DNA from: Singulisphaera acidiphila DSM 18658
GTDB taxonomy: Bacteria; Planctomycetota; Planctomycetia; Isosphaerales; Isosphaeraceae
Direction of reading: 5' to 3'
DNA: 64,000 nt
NCBI RefSeq assembly: GCF_000242455.2
Contig: NC_019892.1
Coordinates: forward strand, 1,860,001 to 1,924,000
Shown one piece after another: positions 47,274 through 56,738 of the stretch. Numbering within the stretch: position 1 is the first letter of the stretch; each line of letters begins with the position of its first letter. A model generated the notes under the pieces. It did not search any database. It was not told where the DNA came from and saw only the letters and a list, made by a program, of their open reading frames with translations. A program made the translations under genes and the position numbers.

Positions 47274-47660
47274 TCAACAGCGCAAGTACAATCGCTGTAC
47301 AAGAGGGGGGGATGCTCGTTCAACCGAGATCATGGCAGGGACGGCCGCCGACTCGATCGAGAGACAGAAGCCGTGGTCGGGAAACGCGACCAGGTCGAAG
47401 GCGAGGGTGCAGGCGTCGTCGCCTTCCTCCTCCACCTCGCCAATCGCCATGGAGAGCGTCAGGCAATCCAGGGGAGGCCGGTCAGATAAAACGTCAAGCA
47501 ATTGGAGTTGATGACACGCTTCATCAAGCCTGATTTGTGAGCCGGGCGCGATCGATTGCGTCGCGCTTTCCATCGCCGAGAGCGCAAGCTGCCAGGGGAA
47601 GGCCAGGAGAAGGGCCAACCCGAGCGTAGTGCCGCGCAATTCTCGACGAGAAGTGATCAC
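47274..47660 (-). CDS. Small secreted hypothetical protein
   Basis: A 128-residue frame with a GTG start at 47660 and no clear ribosome site; a weaker internal ATG exists. A signal peptide (TTLGLALLLAFPWQLALSA) precedes a mature part with four Cys. No family is recognised. Codon third positions look GC-rich as in real genes here, which is the main support. Confidence 0.5.
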   Translation of the reverse strand: MITSRRELRGTTLGLALLLAFPWQLALSAMESATQSIAPGSQIRLDEACHQLQLLDVLSDRPPLDCLTLSMAIGEVEEEGDDACTLAFDLVAFPDHGFCLSIESAAVPAMISVERASPPLVQRLYLRC

Positions 47661-47976
47661 GGTTCATGGACTCGGTGAAACGGAAAGAAACACCTTCGGT
47701 AGGTTATCTAAACACCAATCCTACGCGATTGTTCCGGTTGCGTGAATAAGAAATCGTCCCGAACCACGCGATTCCCGTCCTAATTCATTACGAGTGAGGG
47801 GGGGCCACAGTGCGATCGGGCGACCCGAAGTTCGGCCGATTTCCGGGGAGTCGTTTTCGAAGGTGTCGCCCCCTTTGGTGGTTTGACCGACGGGATTGGA
47901 GCGGATAGCATTGGCGAATAACTCGAATCAAGACCAACCCCGCCGCTCAGTCCTCCTACCTACCGAGGGTTTCCGC
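47661..47976. other. Divergent intergenic region
   Basis: No gene is supported. Must hold the promoter of the DUF1501-DUF1549-WD40 series. No clear box was found. Confidence 0.4.
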
Positions 47977-49350
47977 ATGATTCGCGTCGATGCCGACAAG
48001 TCGGTGCGTTTTTGCGATGGGCTGTCGCGCCGTGATTTCCTTCACGCCGGCTCACTGGCCTGTCTCGGACTCGGACTGCCCGGGCTCCAGGCCCTTGAGG
48101 CGCGGGGAGCGGTGGCAAAGCAGCGGGATATGAACTGTATCCTCCTCTTCCTGGTGGGCGGGCCCTCGCAGCTCGACACCTGGGATATGAAGCCGGACGC
48201 GCCAGAGGAGATTCGCGGTCCGTTCCGCCCGATCGAGACGAACGTCCCCGGGCTCTGGGTCTCGGAAATCTTTCCGAGGATGGCCCGGATGATGGACAAG
48301 GTGGCCCTGGTCCGCTCGGTGAACCACACGGCGGCGGCCGTCCATGACACCGGCCACCAGATGATGCAGACCGGTCGGCTCTTCACCGGGGGCATCGAAC
48401 ATCCTCACTATGGGAGTGCCCTGGCCAAGTTGAAGGGCCCTAACGGTGACACCCCCGCCCACGTTCTGCTCCCTCGGCCCATCGGTCCGACCGGCGGAAA
48501 CATGCCCCATGGCCAGAGTGCGGGCTACCTCGGCAAGACGTTTGACCCCTTCGTTCTCAACGCCGATCCCAACGACAAGGCCTTCAAGGTGCCCGACCTG
48601 CTTCCGCCCGACTACGTCACGGCGGTCCGCGAGGCGCGCCGGCGGTCACTTCGCTCGGCGATCGATGGCGCGGTCGGCTCGTTCGAGGCGTCGGCCGACG
48701 CACGCTTGCTCGATGCCAACTTCGAGGGGGCGTTCAAACTGATGTCGAGCCCGGCCGCCCGCGAGGCGTTCGACTTGAAGTCGGAGCCCGAAGAACTTCG
48801 CGACCGCTACGGGCGGACCCGGTTCGGCCAGAGTTGCCTGCTGGCGCGTCGGTTGGTCGAGCGGGGAGTCCGGTTCGTTACGGTCAATATGTTTGAAACG
48901 GTCTTCAACGAGATCACCTGGGACATCCACGGCTCGGCTCCGTTCAGCCCGATCGAATGCTACAAGAACGAGGTTGGCCCCAACTTCGACAACGCCTTCA
49001 CGGCCTTGCTCGGTGACCTCTCGAAGCGCGGGATGCTCGACAACACCATGATCCTGGCGTTCGGCGAGTTTGGCCGAACCCCCAAGGTGAACCCGGCGGG
49101 AGGTCGCGACCACCACCCTGCCTGCTGGACCTCCGTCTTCGCCGGGGGGCCCTTCAAGGGGGGGCAAGCGATCGGGGCGTCGGACGAGATCGGCTATGCT
49201 CCCAAGGATCGTCCGGTCACGCCCGCCGAGATCGCCGCCACGGTCTACCAAGGGCTTGGAATCAGCCTCGACACGGAGTTGCCGGGCCCGCAGAGCCGCC
49301 CTCTACGGATCGTCGACCACGGCGTCGAACCAATCAGCGAACTCTTTTAG
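47977..49350 (+). CDS. DUF1501 Tat-exported protein (sulfatase-like fold)
   Basis: A 457-residue protein. The ATG at 47977 has GAGGG upstream. A twin-arginine signal (SRRDFLHAG at 17-25) is followed by a hydrophobic run. The family elements ILLFLVGGPSQLDTWDMKP, NHTAAAVHDTGHQMM, SCLLARRLVERGVRFVT and FGEFGRTPK..GRDHHP are all present. It precedes, rather than follows, its DUF1549/DUF1553 partner, the reverse of the pair at 22-27 kb. The enzymatic role is unknown. Confidence 0.93.
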   Translation: MIRVDADKSVRFCDGLSRRDFLHAGSLACLGLGLPGLQALEARGAVAKQRDMNCILLFLVGGPSQLDTWDMKPDAPEEIRGPFRPIETNVPGLWVSEIFPRMARMMDKVALVRSVNHTAAAVHDTGHQMMQTGRLFTGGIEHPHYGSALAKLKGPNGDTPAHVLLPRPIGPTGGNMPHGQSAGYLGKTFDPFVLNADPNDKAFKVPDLLPPDYVTAVREARRRSLRSAIDGAVGSFEASADARLLDANFEGAFKLMSSPAAREAFDLKSEPEELRDRYGRTRFGQSCLLARRLVERGVRFVTVNMFETVFNEITWDIHGSAPFSPIECYKNEVGPNFDNAFTALLGDLSKRGMLDNTMILAFGEFGRTPKVNPAGGRDHHPACWTSVFAGGPFKGGQAIGASDEIGYAPKDRPVTPAEIAATVYQGLGISLDTELPGPQSRPLRIVDHGVEPISELF

Positions 49351-49419
49351 TCGGGTACGTGTTTTTTTCTTCCCACCGACGGACTTGAGATCGAAGCCCC
49401 TGACCGAGGCCCCCACGCG

Positions 49420-51876
49420 ATGCAACGTCGCCACCTTTGGACCGCGCTCTTCCTTCTCGGCGGGAGCGCTTTGACCACCGTTGGGGCCGAGATCCAACTC
49501 TTGCCCGCTGTCGCTCGTCTGGACGGCCCCAAGGCTCGTCAGCGATTCTTGGTCGAGGCGCACGATGGCCACGCCTTTGTTGGGGACCGCACCGGCGAGG
49601 CCCGCTTCACTGTGGGCGACCCCAAGGTGGCCGCCGTCTCGGCCGATGGCACCGTCACTCCGGTCGGCAATGGGCTGACCGAGGTCTCGGCGACCATCGA
49701 CGGCCAGGTGGCACGGGCGAACATCTCGGTCGAGAACTTTGAACGCCCGACACGCTGGAGTTTTCAGAATCACGTCCTGTCGGTTCTGACCAAGGCCGGC
49801 TGCAACTCGGGAGCCTGCCACGGGGCGGCGGCAGGGAAGAATGGGTTCCGGTTGACGTTGCGAGGCTATGGGCCCGAGGTCGATTTCGACGTCCTGACCC
49901 GCCAGGCGTCGGGGCGTCGGATCGTCAAGACCGCGCCGGCGGAGAGCCTCCTCCTGCTCAAGCCGACCGGGGCCCTCGAGCATGGTGGCGGGGTCAAGTT
50001 CTCGACCGACTCACTCGAATATCGCGTGATCGCCGAGTGGATCGCGGCGGGGACCCCGAGGCCAAGGGCCGACGATCCGACGATCGTCTCGCTCGCGGTC
50101 GTTCCCGAGTCGGTCCTCCTCAAGCCGGCCCAGGCCCAGCAAGTCTTGGTCCAGGCCCGTTTCTCCGATGGGCACGTCGAGGACGTCACGCGCTGGGCCA
50201 AGTTCGCCAGCACCGACGACACCGTGGCCAAGGTGGATGAACAAGGGAAGGTCAAGGTCGAGGGGCACGGCGAGGCGGCCATCACGGTCTGGTACGCCAG
50301 CCGGGTCCAGCGGACCACGGTCATCTCCCCTTACGAGGCCAAGATCGATCCGACCGTCTTTGCTGCTGCTCTTCGCCTGAATCCGATCGACGAGAAGAAC
50401 CTGGCCAAGCTCAAGGCGCTGAGCATTCCCCCCTCCCCCGACGCCGGCGATGCCGCATTTCTCCGCCGCGCCTCGCTCGACGCGACCGGCACCTTGCCCC
50501 CGGCCGAGCAGGTTGAGGCGTTCCTTGCCGACGCCGACCCGAAGAAGCGAGAGAAGCTTGTCACGCGACTGCTGGCCAGCCCGGAGTTTGTCGACTACTG
50601 GGCCTACAAGTGGTCCGACCTGCTCCTGGTCTCCTCGAATACGCTGCCGCCGCCGGCGATGTGGTCCTTTTATCGGTTCGTTCGCAAGAGCGTGGCCGAC
50701 AACGTCCCCTGGGACCAGTTTGCCCGCTCGATTGTGACGGCCAAGGGAAGCAGCCTGAACAACGGCGCAGCCAATTACTTTGCGCTCCACCGCGACCCGA
50801 TCGACTTGACCGAAAGCTCGAGCATGGCCTTCCTCGGCATGTCGCTCACCTGCGCTCGCTGCCACAACCATCCGATGGAGAAGTGGACCCAGGACCAGTA
50901 CTACGGAGTCGCGAGTCTCTTCTCCCGGGTTCAGCTCAAGGATGGCGGGGCCGTGGGCGACGTGGTGGTCATGGCCTCTCCCGAAGGGGAGACCCGGCAC
51001 CCGAGGTCCGGCGTGATCATGCCCCCCCGCCCTCTCGACGGTCAGCCCCTCGCCCTCGACTGGCGAGGCGATCGCCGCGAGGCGTTCGCCGACTGGTTAG
51101 GGCAAGCTGATAACCCCTATTTCGCGCGGGCGATCGTCAACCGGGTCTGGAGGAATTTCTTCGGCCGCGGTCTGATCGACCCCGAGGATGACCTGCGAGC
51201 CACCAACCCCGCCAGTGACGAGCCCCTGATGGACTGGCTGGTCGCCGATTTCCTCGCACACAAATATGACGTCAAGCATTTGATTCAGACGATCATGAGC
51301 TCGGCCGCGTACGCACGCTCCAGCGTTCCGGTATCGGGCCAGCCGGCGGATCCGAAATACCTCAGCCACTACCCGGTCAAGCGACTCCCGGCTGAAGTCA
51401 TCCTCGACGCGATCGCCCGCGTGGCCGAGGTTCCCACTCCGTTCGCGGGCTATCCCGAGGGGTGGCGGAGCCTGCAACTGCCTGACACCAAGATCCAGAG
51501 CACGTTCCTGAGCTCATTCGGCCGGCCGGAGCGAATCAGCACTTGCTCGTGCGAACGCTCTTCGGAGCCGTCCATGTCGCAGGCCCTACACCTGGCCAAC
51601 GGGACCACGATCAACGAGAAGCTGCGTCACGACACCAGCGCGATTTCCAAAGCGCTGGCCGCCAAAGCCAGCGACGACGAGATTATTGCCGGTCTCTTCC
51701 GGGCCGCGTTGACTCGCCGGCCCACCGAGGGCGAACGGCAGCGGCTCACGGCCATCTTGCAGGAGGCCGTGACCGGGCTGTCCGACCCCAAGGAAGCGGC
51801 GACGGCGAGGCGGCAGGCGATCGAGGACCTCTACTGGGCCACTCTGACGGGTAACGAGTTCTTGTTCAATCACTGA
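49420..51876 (+). CDS. DUF1549/DUF1553 protein with N-terminal Ig-like (BIG2) domains
   Basis: An 818-residue exported protein starting at 49420. A signal peptide ends near TTVGA. A beta-rich segment (about 25-105, VAAVSADGTVTPVGNGLTEV) looks like a bacterial Ig-like (BIG2) domain, and a second is at about 225-300. A CX4CH motif lies at 128-134 (CNSGACH), and CARCHNHPMEKW marks the end of DUF1549. DUF1553 forms the last third. The haem-like motif near the N-terminus is not a standard CXXCH. Confidence 0.93.
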   Translation: MQRRHLWTALFLLGGSALTTVGAEIQLLPAVARLDGPKARQRFLVEAHDGHAFVGDRTGEARFTVGDPKVAAVSADGTVTPVGNGLTEVSATIDGQVARANISVENFERPTRWSFQNHVLSVLTKAGCNSGACHGAAAGKNGFRLTLRGYGPEVDFDVLTRQASGRRIVKTAPAESLLLLKPTGALEHGGGVKFSTDSLEYRVIAEWIAAGTPRPRADDPTIVSLAVVPESVLLKPAQAQQVLVQARFSDGHVEDVTRWAKFASTDDTVAKVDEQGKVKVEGHGEAAITVWYASRVQRTTVISPYEAKIDPTVFAAALRLNPIDEKNLAKLKALSIPPSPDAGDAAFLRRASLDATGTLPPAEQVEAFLADADPKKREKLVTRLLASPEFVDYWAYKWSDLLLVSSNTLPPPAMWSFYRFVRKSVADNVPWDQFARSIVTAKGSSLNNGAANYFALHRDPIDLTESSSMAFLGMSLTCARCHNHPMEKWTQDQYYGVASLFSRVQLKDGGAVGDVVVMASPEGETRHPRSGVIMPPRPLDGQPLALDWRGDRREAFADWLGQADNPYFARAIVNRVWRNFFGRGLIDPEDDLRATNPASDEPLMDWLVADFLAHKYDVKHLIQTIMSSAAYARSSVPVSGQPADPKYLSHYPVKRLPAEVILDAIARVAEVPTPFAGYPEGWRSLQLPDTKIQSTFLSSFGRPERISTCSCERSSEPSMSQALHLANGTTINEKLRHDTSAISKALAAKASDDEIIAGLFRAALTRRPTEGERQRLTAILQEAVTGLSDPKEAATARRQAIEDLYWATLTGNEFLFNH

Positions 51877-51971
51877 GCATGTGCGCGATTGTCTGTCGTG
51901 CTCGCCTTGCAAGACACAATCACACGCGATTTGAGACGTGCGCCGCTCGATCGACCCGGACCGAGGTGATC

Positions 51972-54900
51972 ATGTTCCGACTCTCCTTCTCCCTGCTCCT
52001 CCTGCTGCAAGCCGTTACGGCGCGTGGCGACGAGGCGACCGCCCCGGTCAGTTTTCGCGAGCAGGTCGCGCCCATCCTGGTCAGGTCGTGCCTGGGATGC
52101 CATAACGCGAAGAAGGCGGAAGGCGGGCTGAACATGGCCACCTTCGCCTTGCTCCAAAAAGGGGGGGAGTCGGGCGGAGAGCTGATCCTCGAACCCGGTG
52201 ATCCCGAGGCCAGCCAGTTAGTCGAACTGATCCGTCCGGGCGCGACCCCCCGGATGCCGTACAAGCAACCTCCGCTGAGCGACGCCCAGATCAAGACGCT
52301 GGAACGCTGGGTCAAGGAAGGGGCCAAGTTTGACGGACCGTCTGAAACGGAGACTCCGATCGCCTCGCTGGTCGATCCCCTTCGCGGACTTCGGCAAGTC
52401 GCTCTCGAGGCACCGGTCGCCGAGGCCTTGACCGCGCTCGCCTATTCTCCCGACGGCAAATTTCTAGCCGCTGCGGCCGGTCGAAACGTGCTCCTGTTCG
52501 GGGCCGAGACGGGAAAGATCGAAGCAACCCTCTCAGGACACCCCGGACCCTTGACGACGGTACGGATCAGTCCGGACGGGCGGACCTTGATTGCGGCGGG
52601 AGGCCGTCCCGGCATCGATGGAAGCATCACGGTCTGGGACCTCGCCACCAAGTCGAAACGCCATGAGATTCAAGGGCATAAGGACTCGATCCTGGATGCC
52701 GCGTTCGCTCCGGACAGCAGGCGGCTGGCGACTGCATCCTATGATCGCGAGATCAAGCTCTGGGACCTGAATGAAGGCAAGGAGCTGCGCACACTCAAGG
52801 ACCACACCGACGCGGTCTACGCGGTGGCCTTTGCCCCTAACGGCGCCTTGTTGGCCTCGGCCGGCGCCGATCGGACGGTCAAGCTCTGGGACGTTCCCTC
52901 GGGCCGGCGGCTCAAGACGCTCTCCGACGCCACCGCCGAACTCTACTCGGTCACGTTCGGGCCGGGTGGGGAGACGGTCATGGCCGGAGGCGTCGATCGC
53001 TCGATCCACCTGTGGCGGGTCGCGCAGCAGGATGCGTCCCTGGTCAAATCGGTCTTTGCACACGATGCCGCGATCCTTCGTCTCGTCGTCTTGGCCGACG
53101 GTAAGACCCTGGTTTCCAGCGGCGAGGACAACGACGTCAAGCTCTGGGACCTCCCCACTCTCACGACTCGCAAGGCGCTGAGCGAGCAGGCGGATTGGCC
53201 TCAAGGACTTGCCCTGAGCCCTGACGGGCTGCGAGTGGCGGTCGGGCGATTCGACGGCTCGCTCTCGTTCTACGAGACGACGACCGGCAAACCGATCGTG
53301 ACGATGAACAAGCCTGCCGACGCTGTTGCGCCGGCCAAGCCGCAGCTCGTTCGGAACGCAACGCTCAACCCGCCCAGTCCTCGGAGTGCGGTTCGCGGCA
53401 CGAGCGTGCGGATGGTCTTGACCGGAATCGGGGCTGGAAATTCCACGTCGATCGTTTTCACCGAGCCTGGTTTGACCGGCACGCTCGTCCGAGCGGCGAA
53501 GCCGGACCCGAACCGCCTGGAGGTTGACCTCGTTGTCGCGGCCGATGCGCGGGTGGGAACCCATCGCCTGGGCCTGATCACGCCGCTGGGCGTCTCTTTG
53601 TTCCAGTCATTGATCATCTCGGCACGCCCTGACGTTGCGGAGCTCGACCCCAAAGACGAGGCACTCGGTGCCAAGTCGTTCTCGGTTCCAGCGACCTTGA
53701 CGGGTGTGATCGAACGCCCGGGCGACGTCGATCGGTTCCGGTTCGAGGCCAAGGCCGGCGACCAACTTGTGATCGAGATGCAGGCCAAATCCCTGGGGTC
53801 GCCGCTCTTCGGACTCGTGACCCTGGAGGATGACGCGGGGCACGTCCTCGGGGAATCGGCCCCGGTTGAAGGCGCGGGCGATCCCCGGTTGAACGTCACG
53901 ATTCCCCGCGACGGCCATGTCCATCTGAAAGTGACCGACGCCGACTATGCAGGGTCGCCGGGCCACTTTTATCGGATCGAGGTCGGTCAACTTCCTTACT
54001 TGACGGATCTGTTCCCACTGGGAGTCGAGCGCGGTCGCCAATCAACGATCCAGGTGCAGGGAGCGAACCTGCAAGGATTCTCGACGGTTTCGATGACGAC
54101 CGAGGCAGCGGCCGAGCTTGGTTCGATGCCCGCGGTCGCGGTCGTGCTTCCTGATGGAACGAGCCCGGTGAATCGACGGACTATCGTGGTCGGCGAGGGT
54201 CGGCAAGGGGTCGAGTCGTCGGAGAACGACCGCGCCGATCGCGCGGAGCCCGTTGCGGTTCCCGGTGGAGTGTCGGGCCGAATTGAACGTGCCGGCGATG
54301 TCGACCACTTCCGATTCGAGGCCAAGAAGGGGGAGCGGCTTATCCTCGAGGTCTTTGGCCGCCGCCTGGGGACGTCGATCGACTCGGCCTTGGAGATCCT
54401 GGACGAGAAAGGGGTCGCGGTGCCGCGGGCGGTGCTTCGTCCGTTGGACCAGACCGAGGTCGCCTTTCGCGAGCACGATTCCAGCAAGCCGGGGATCCGC
54501 CTGACGCGGTGGGGGAACCTGGCCGTCGGCGATTACGTCTTGATTGGCCGGGAACTGACCCGGATCCGGTTGTTACCGCGCAACCCGGACGACGATTGCA
54601 CCTTCTGGAACGAGCGGGGCCAGCGGGTTGCCTTCCTCGGGACGACCCCCGAGCATCATCCGATGTCTCAGCCTATCTACAAAGTCTCCATCCATCCCCC
54701 GGGCACCCTCTTTCCCCCGGGAGGGGTGTCACCGGTCACCCTGACCTATCGCAACGACGACGGCGGGCCCGACTCCTTGAAGGATTCCCGACTGACGTTC
54801 GACCCGCCTGCCGACGGCGTCTACGTCGTCCGCATCGAGGATGTGAGGGGGCTCGGCGGGGAGTCGTTCGGCTACCACCTGCTCGTTCGCAAGCCCCGCC

Positions 54901-55616
54901 CCCGGTTCCAGCTTTCACTCAGTACCGAGAATCCGAGCGTCCCGCGTGGGGGGACGACGCTCGTGACGGCAACGATTTCACGGTTCGATGGATTCGAGGG
55001 CCCGGTGGACTTGACGGTGGACGGACTCCCCCCTGGCCTGACCGCGACCCCCTCGCGAATCGAACCCGAGGATTTCTCGGCGAGCATTGGCCTGTCGGCC
55101 GATGCCTCTGCGCCGGCCTATTCTCCCCCCACCTGGCGGGTGACGGGGCGAGCGAAGCCGGCTTCTAGTACGAGCTTGGCTGAGGGCGATCTGGTGCAAG
55201 TCGTCGACCCGGGCGGGGCGGCCGGTGGCTGGATCGTCGTCTCGCCGGAGCCGAATCTCAGGGTCGAGGCCGCGCCCTCGCGGCTGCGAATCCAGCCTGG
55301 GCAGGAGGTCACGATGAGCTTGACGGTCAAGCGCGCCCCTCAATTTGCGGGCCGAGTGCCGATCGAGATCCGCAACCTGCCCCAGGGCGTTCGCGTCCTG
55401 AACGTTGGGCTCAACGGAGTCTTGATCACCGAGACGCAGACGGAACGCACCATTTCCCTCTACGCCGAACCGTGGGCCACTGCCACGGAGCGGCCGTTCT
55501 ACGCCGTGGGTAAAGCCGAAGCGGCCGGGACTGAGCACAGCTCTGCGCCGATCGACTTGATCGTCGGCTCCGGCGGTGGGAGCCCCCAGATCTCCTCCAC
55601 GGCAAAGCCGCGCTGA
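51972..55616 (+). CDS. Exported cytochrome-type / seven-blade WD40 / PPC-domain protein
   Basis: A 1214-residue protein. The ATG at 51972 has GAGG upstream; a signal peptide ends near AVTARGD. A CXXCH haem site (CLGCH, 40-44) lies in a planctomycete cytochrome c-type domain. Seven WD40-like units follow (about 145-455), ending in elements such as VWDLATKSK, LWDLNEGKE, LWDVPSGRR, LWRVAQQ, LWDLPTLTT and FYETTTGKP. Two PPC-type beta domains follow (GDVDRFRFEAKAGD and GDVDHFRFEAKKGE), then Ig-like regions. It is the third gene of the DUF1501 series, 95 bases downstream. Likely a large periplasmic or surface binding protein. Confidence 0.92.
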   Translation: MFRLSFSLLLLLQAVTARGDEATAPVSFREQVAPILVRSCLGCHNAKKAEGGLNMATFALLQKGGESGGELILEPGDPEASQLVELIRPGATPRMPYKQPPLSDAQIKTLERWVKEGAKFDGPSETETPIASLVDPLRGLRQVALEAPVAEALTALAYSPDGKFLAAAAGRNVLLFGAETGKIEATLSGHPGPLTTVRISPDGRTLIAAGGRPGIDGSITVWDLATKSKRHEIQGHKDSILDAAFAPDSRRLATASYDREIKLWDLNEGKELRTLKDHTDAVYAVAFAPNGALLASAGADRTVKLWDVPSGRRLKTLSDATAELYSVTFGPGGETVMAGGVDRSIHLWRVAQQDASLVKSVFAHDAAILRLVVLADGKTLVSSGEDNDVKLWDLPTLTTRKALSEQADWPQGLALSPDGLRVAVGRFDGSLSFYETTTGKPIVTMNKPADAVAPAKPQLVRNATLNPPSPRSAVRGTSVRMVLTGIGAGNSTSIVFTEPGLTGTLVRAAKPDPNRLEVDLVVAADARVGTHRLGLITPLGVSLFQSLIISARPDVAELDPKDEALGAKSFSVPATLTGVIERPGDVDRFRFEAKAGDQLVIEMQAKSLGSPLFGLVTLEDDAGHVLGESAPVEGAGDPRLNVTIPRDGHVHLKVTDADYAGSPGHFYRIEVGQLPYLTDLFPLGVERGRQSTIQVQGANLQGFSTVSMTTEAAAELGSMPAVAVVLPDGTSPVNRRTIVVGEGRQGVESSENDRADRAEPVAVPGGVSGRIERAGDVDHFRFEAKKGERLILEVFGRRLGTSIDSALEILDEKGVAVPRAVLRPLDQTEVAFREHDSSKPGIRLTRWGNLAVGDYVLIGRELTRIRLLPRNPDDDCTFWNERGQRVAFLGTTPEHHPMSQPIYKVSIHPPGTLFPPGGVSPVTLTYRNDDGGPDSLKDSRLTFDPPADGVYVVRIEDVRGLGGESFGYHLLVRKPRPRFQLSLSTENPSVPRGGTTLVTATISRFDGFEGPVDLTVDGLPPGLTATPSRIEPEDFSASIGLSADASAPAYSPPTWRVTGRAKPASSTSLAEGDLVQVVDPGGAAGGWIVVSPEPNLRVEAAPSRLRIQPGQEVTMSLTVKRAPQFAGRVPIEIRNLPQGVRVLNVGLNGVLITETQTERTISLYAEPWATATERPFYAVGKAEAAGTEHSSAPIDLIVGSGGGSPQISSTAKPR

Positions 55617-55778
55617 GCGGATCGTCGCGATTCACAACTGGAATCGGAACCAAGCCTTTCGAATCGTCGCGGTGATCGGTGGTAGTGATTAAGATGTTTT
55701 ATGTATTCGTGTAGATGTTCATTGGTTCGAATTTTCTTGGAGAGCAGGTACGGCTCACCTTGGAAACGGCTCGGGAGA

Positions 55779-55838
55779 GTGGGGCAGGGAGCGACAGTTC
55801 CCCGCCTTCTTGAAGAGAGAAGACGAAGATGGTGGGTA
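55779..55838 (+). repeat. 60-bp diverged direct repeat, copy A
   Basis: About 85% identical to 58886-58945, same orientation (about 9 differences by eye). It contains a hairpin GGCAGGGAGC-GACA-GTTCCCCGCC, then the shared tail AGAAGACGAAGATGGTGGGT. Confidence 0.7.
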
Positions 55839-55839
55839 T

Positions 55840-56035
55840 GACACGAACAACTCCGTCTTGATCGTCGAGTGCCATCACCAAAGCTGGGACAATAGCCTTA
55901 GCCTCAGGACCGATCCGTCCGAGAACTTCCGCGACATCGCCACGTTAAGAATGGCCCTCCGTGGTTCCGTATTTCGATAAAAGTCGGAATCGCGTCCTTG
56001 GCGCCCGGGCCAATTTCTCCTAGCTTGGGGCTGGA
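55840..56035 (-). pseudogene. Frameshifted HEAT-repeat protein remnant
   Basis: Read on the minus strand, one frame gives LGEIGPGAKDAIPTFIEI; after a one-base shift near 55940-55950 the next gives VAEVLGRIGPEAKAIVPAL then MALDDQDGVVRV. These are two HEAT (PBS-lyase-type) repeats, but no start, no further repeats and no continuous frame exist. The match stops where repeat copy A begins. Either a broken gene or a piece joined by recombination. Confidence 0.6.
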
Positions 56036-56078
56036 GAGATTTCGAAATAGACAAGATGTGAGCATGTTGGGTAACACG

Positions 56079-56375
56079 ATGAAGAGCCGTATTATGTACA
56101 TTGAATACAAGGGGGATGGCCTTGCCGGCCCTGCAAGGATTGGCCGGGTAACCTTCTCCCAGACGGGTGCGACGCTTTACTATGGCGGGAAGTCGTTTCA
56201 AAGCCTTAAGGGCGGCTATAAAGCCAATTACTTCGATGTAGAAAGCGGCGAGCGCTATTGGATCTCGGGTCCGCGTCGCGACGGACAAGACGCACTCTAC
56301 GCCACTCATGTAAAACCGGAAATCGACGAAGATGTTCGGGAGGAATATCTTCGGGATATTCGCGGACTCGCGTGA
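56079..56375 (+). CDS. Small conserved protein, MYIEYKGDG family
   Basis: A 98-residue protein with ATG at 56079. The sequence MYIEYKGDGLAGPARIGRVTF, read here only as far as needed, together with ANYFDVESGERYWISGPR..DGQD and EIDEDVREEY, matches a small widespread bacterial family of unknown function that is sometimes annotated wrongly as a pathway enzyme. No signal or membrane segment. It overlaps no other gene and sits in an AT-richer patch. I recall the family pattern but cannot test it here. Confidence 0.75.
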   Translation: MKSRIMYIEYKGDGLAGPARIGRVTFSQTGATLYYGGKSFQSLKGGYKANYFDVESGERYWISGPRRDGQDALYATHVKPEIDEDVREEYLRDIRGLA

Positions 56376-56738
56376 TTGAGCACCTACAGGGGAACCGCCG
56401 AGGATCGCCCCGAGACTTCGCCTGACGAGGTCGTAAGAGTTCAGTTCATCGGCGGCGACGGATCGGTCTCGACAGAGAACCAGGGACAATGGGCGTTACG
56501 CTCATCATTCTTGTTCATCATCGCCCAGTGGTCAGCGTTCCGGCGGTATCTTGCGATCATGTTCCCCGCCATCGACGTGGCAATCTCCATGTTCTGCAAT
56601 TAGACGATGTCCGAGGATCGGGAGGACTCTGTCGAGCGAGAGCCGTCCGAAGGCATCGCCCTGGTTACGTCCGTCCGACGAGTCTGGTCAATGGAGAACG
56701 CACACGCAAGGGATGCCCGAGGTTTCTCGCAGTGGAAC
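56376..56738. other. 363-bp region with unclear short frames
   Basis: An open frame on the plus strand (56376-56603) and one on the minus strand each look partly coding, but neither has a recognisable domain or ribosome site. Probably remnants. Confidence 0.35.

Larger units (their letters stand above)
55617..56078. other. Region with HEAT-repeat remnant and repeat copy A
   Basis: No intact gene on either strand. Holds the pseudogene at 55840-56035 (minus) and the 60-bp repeat copy at 55779-55838. The start of the accessory patch. Confidence 0.5.
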
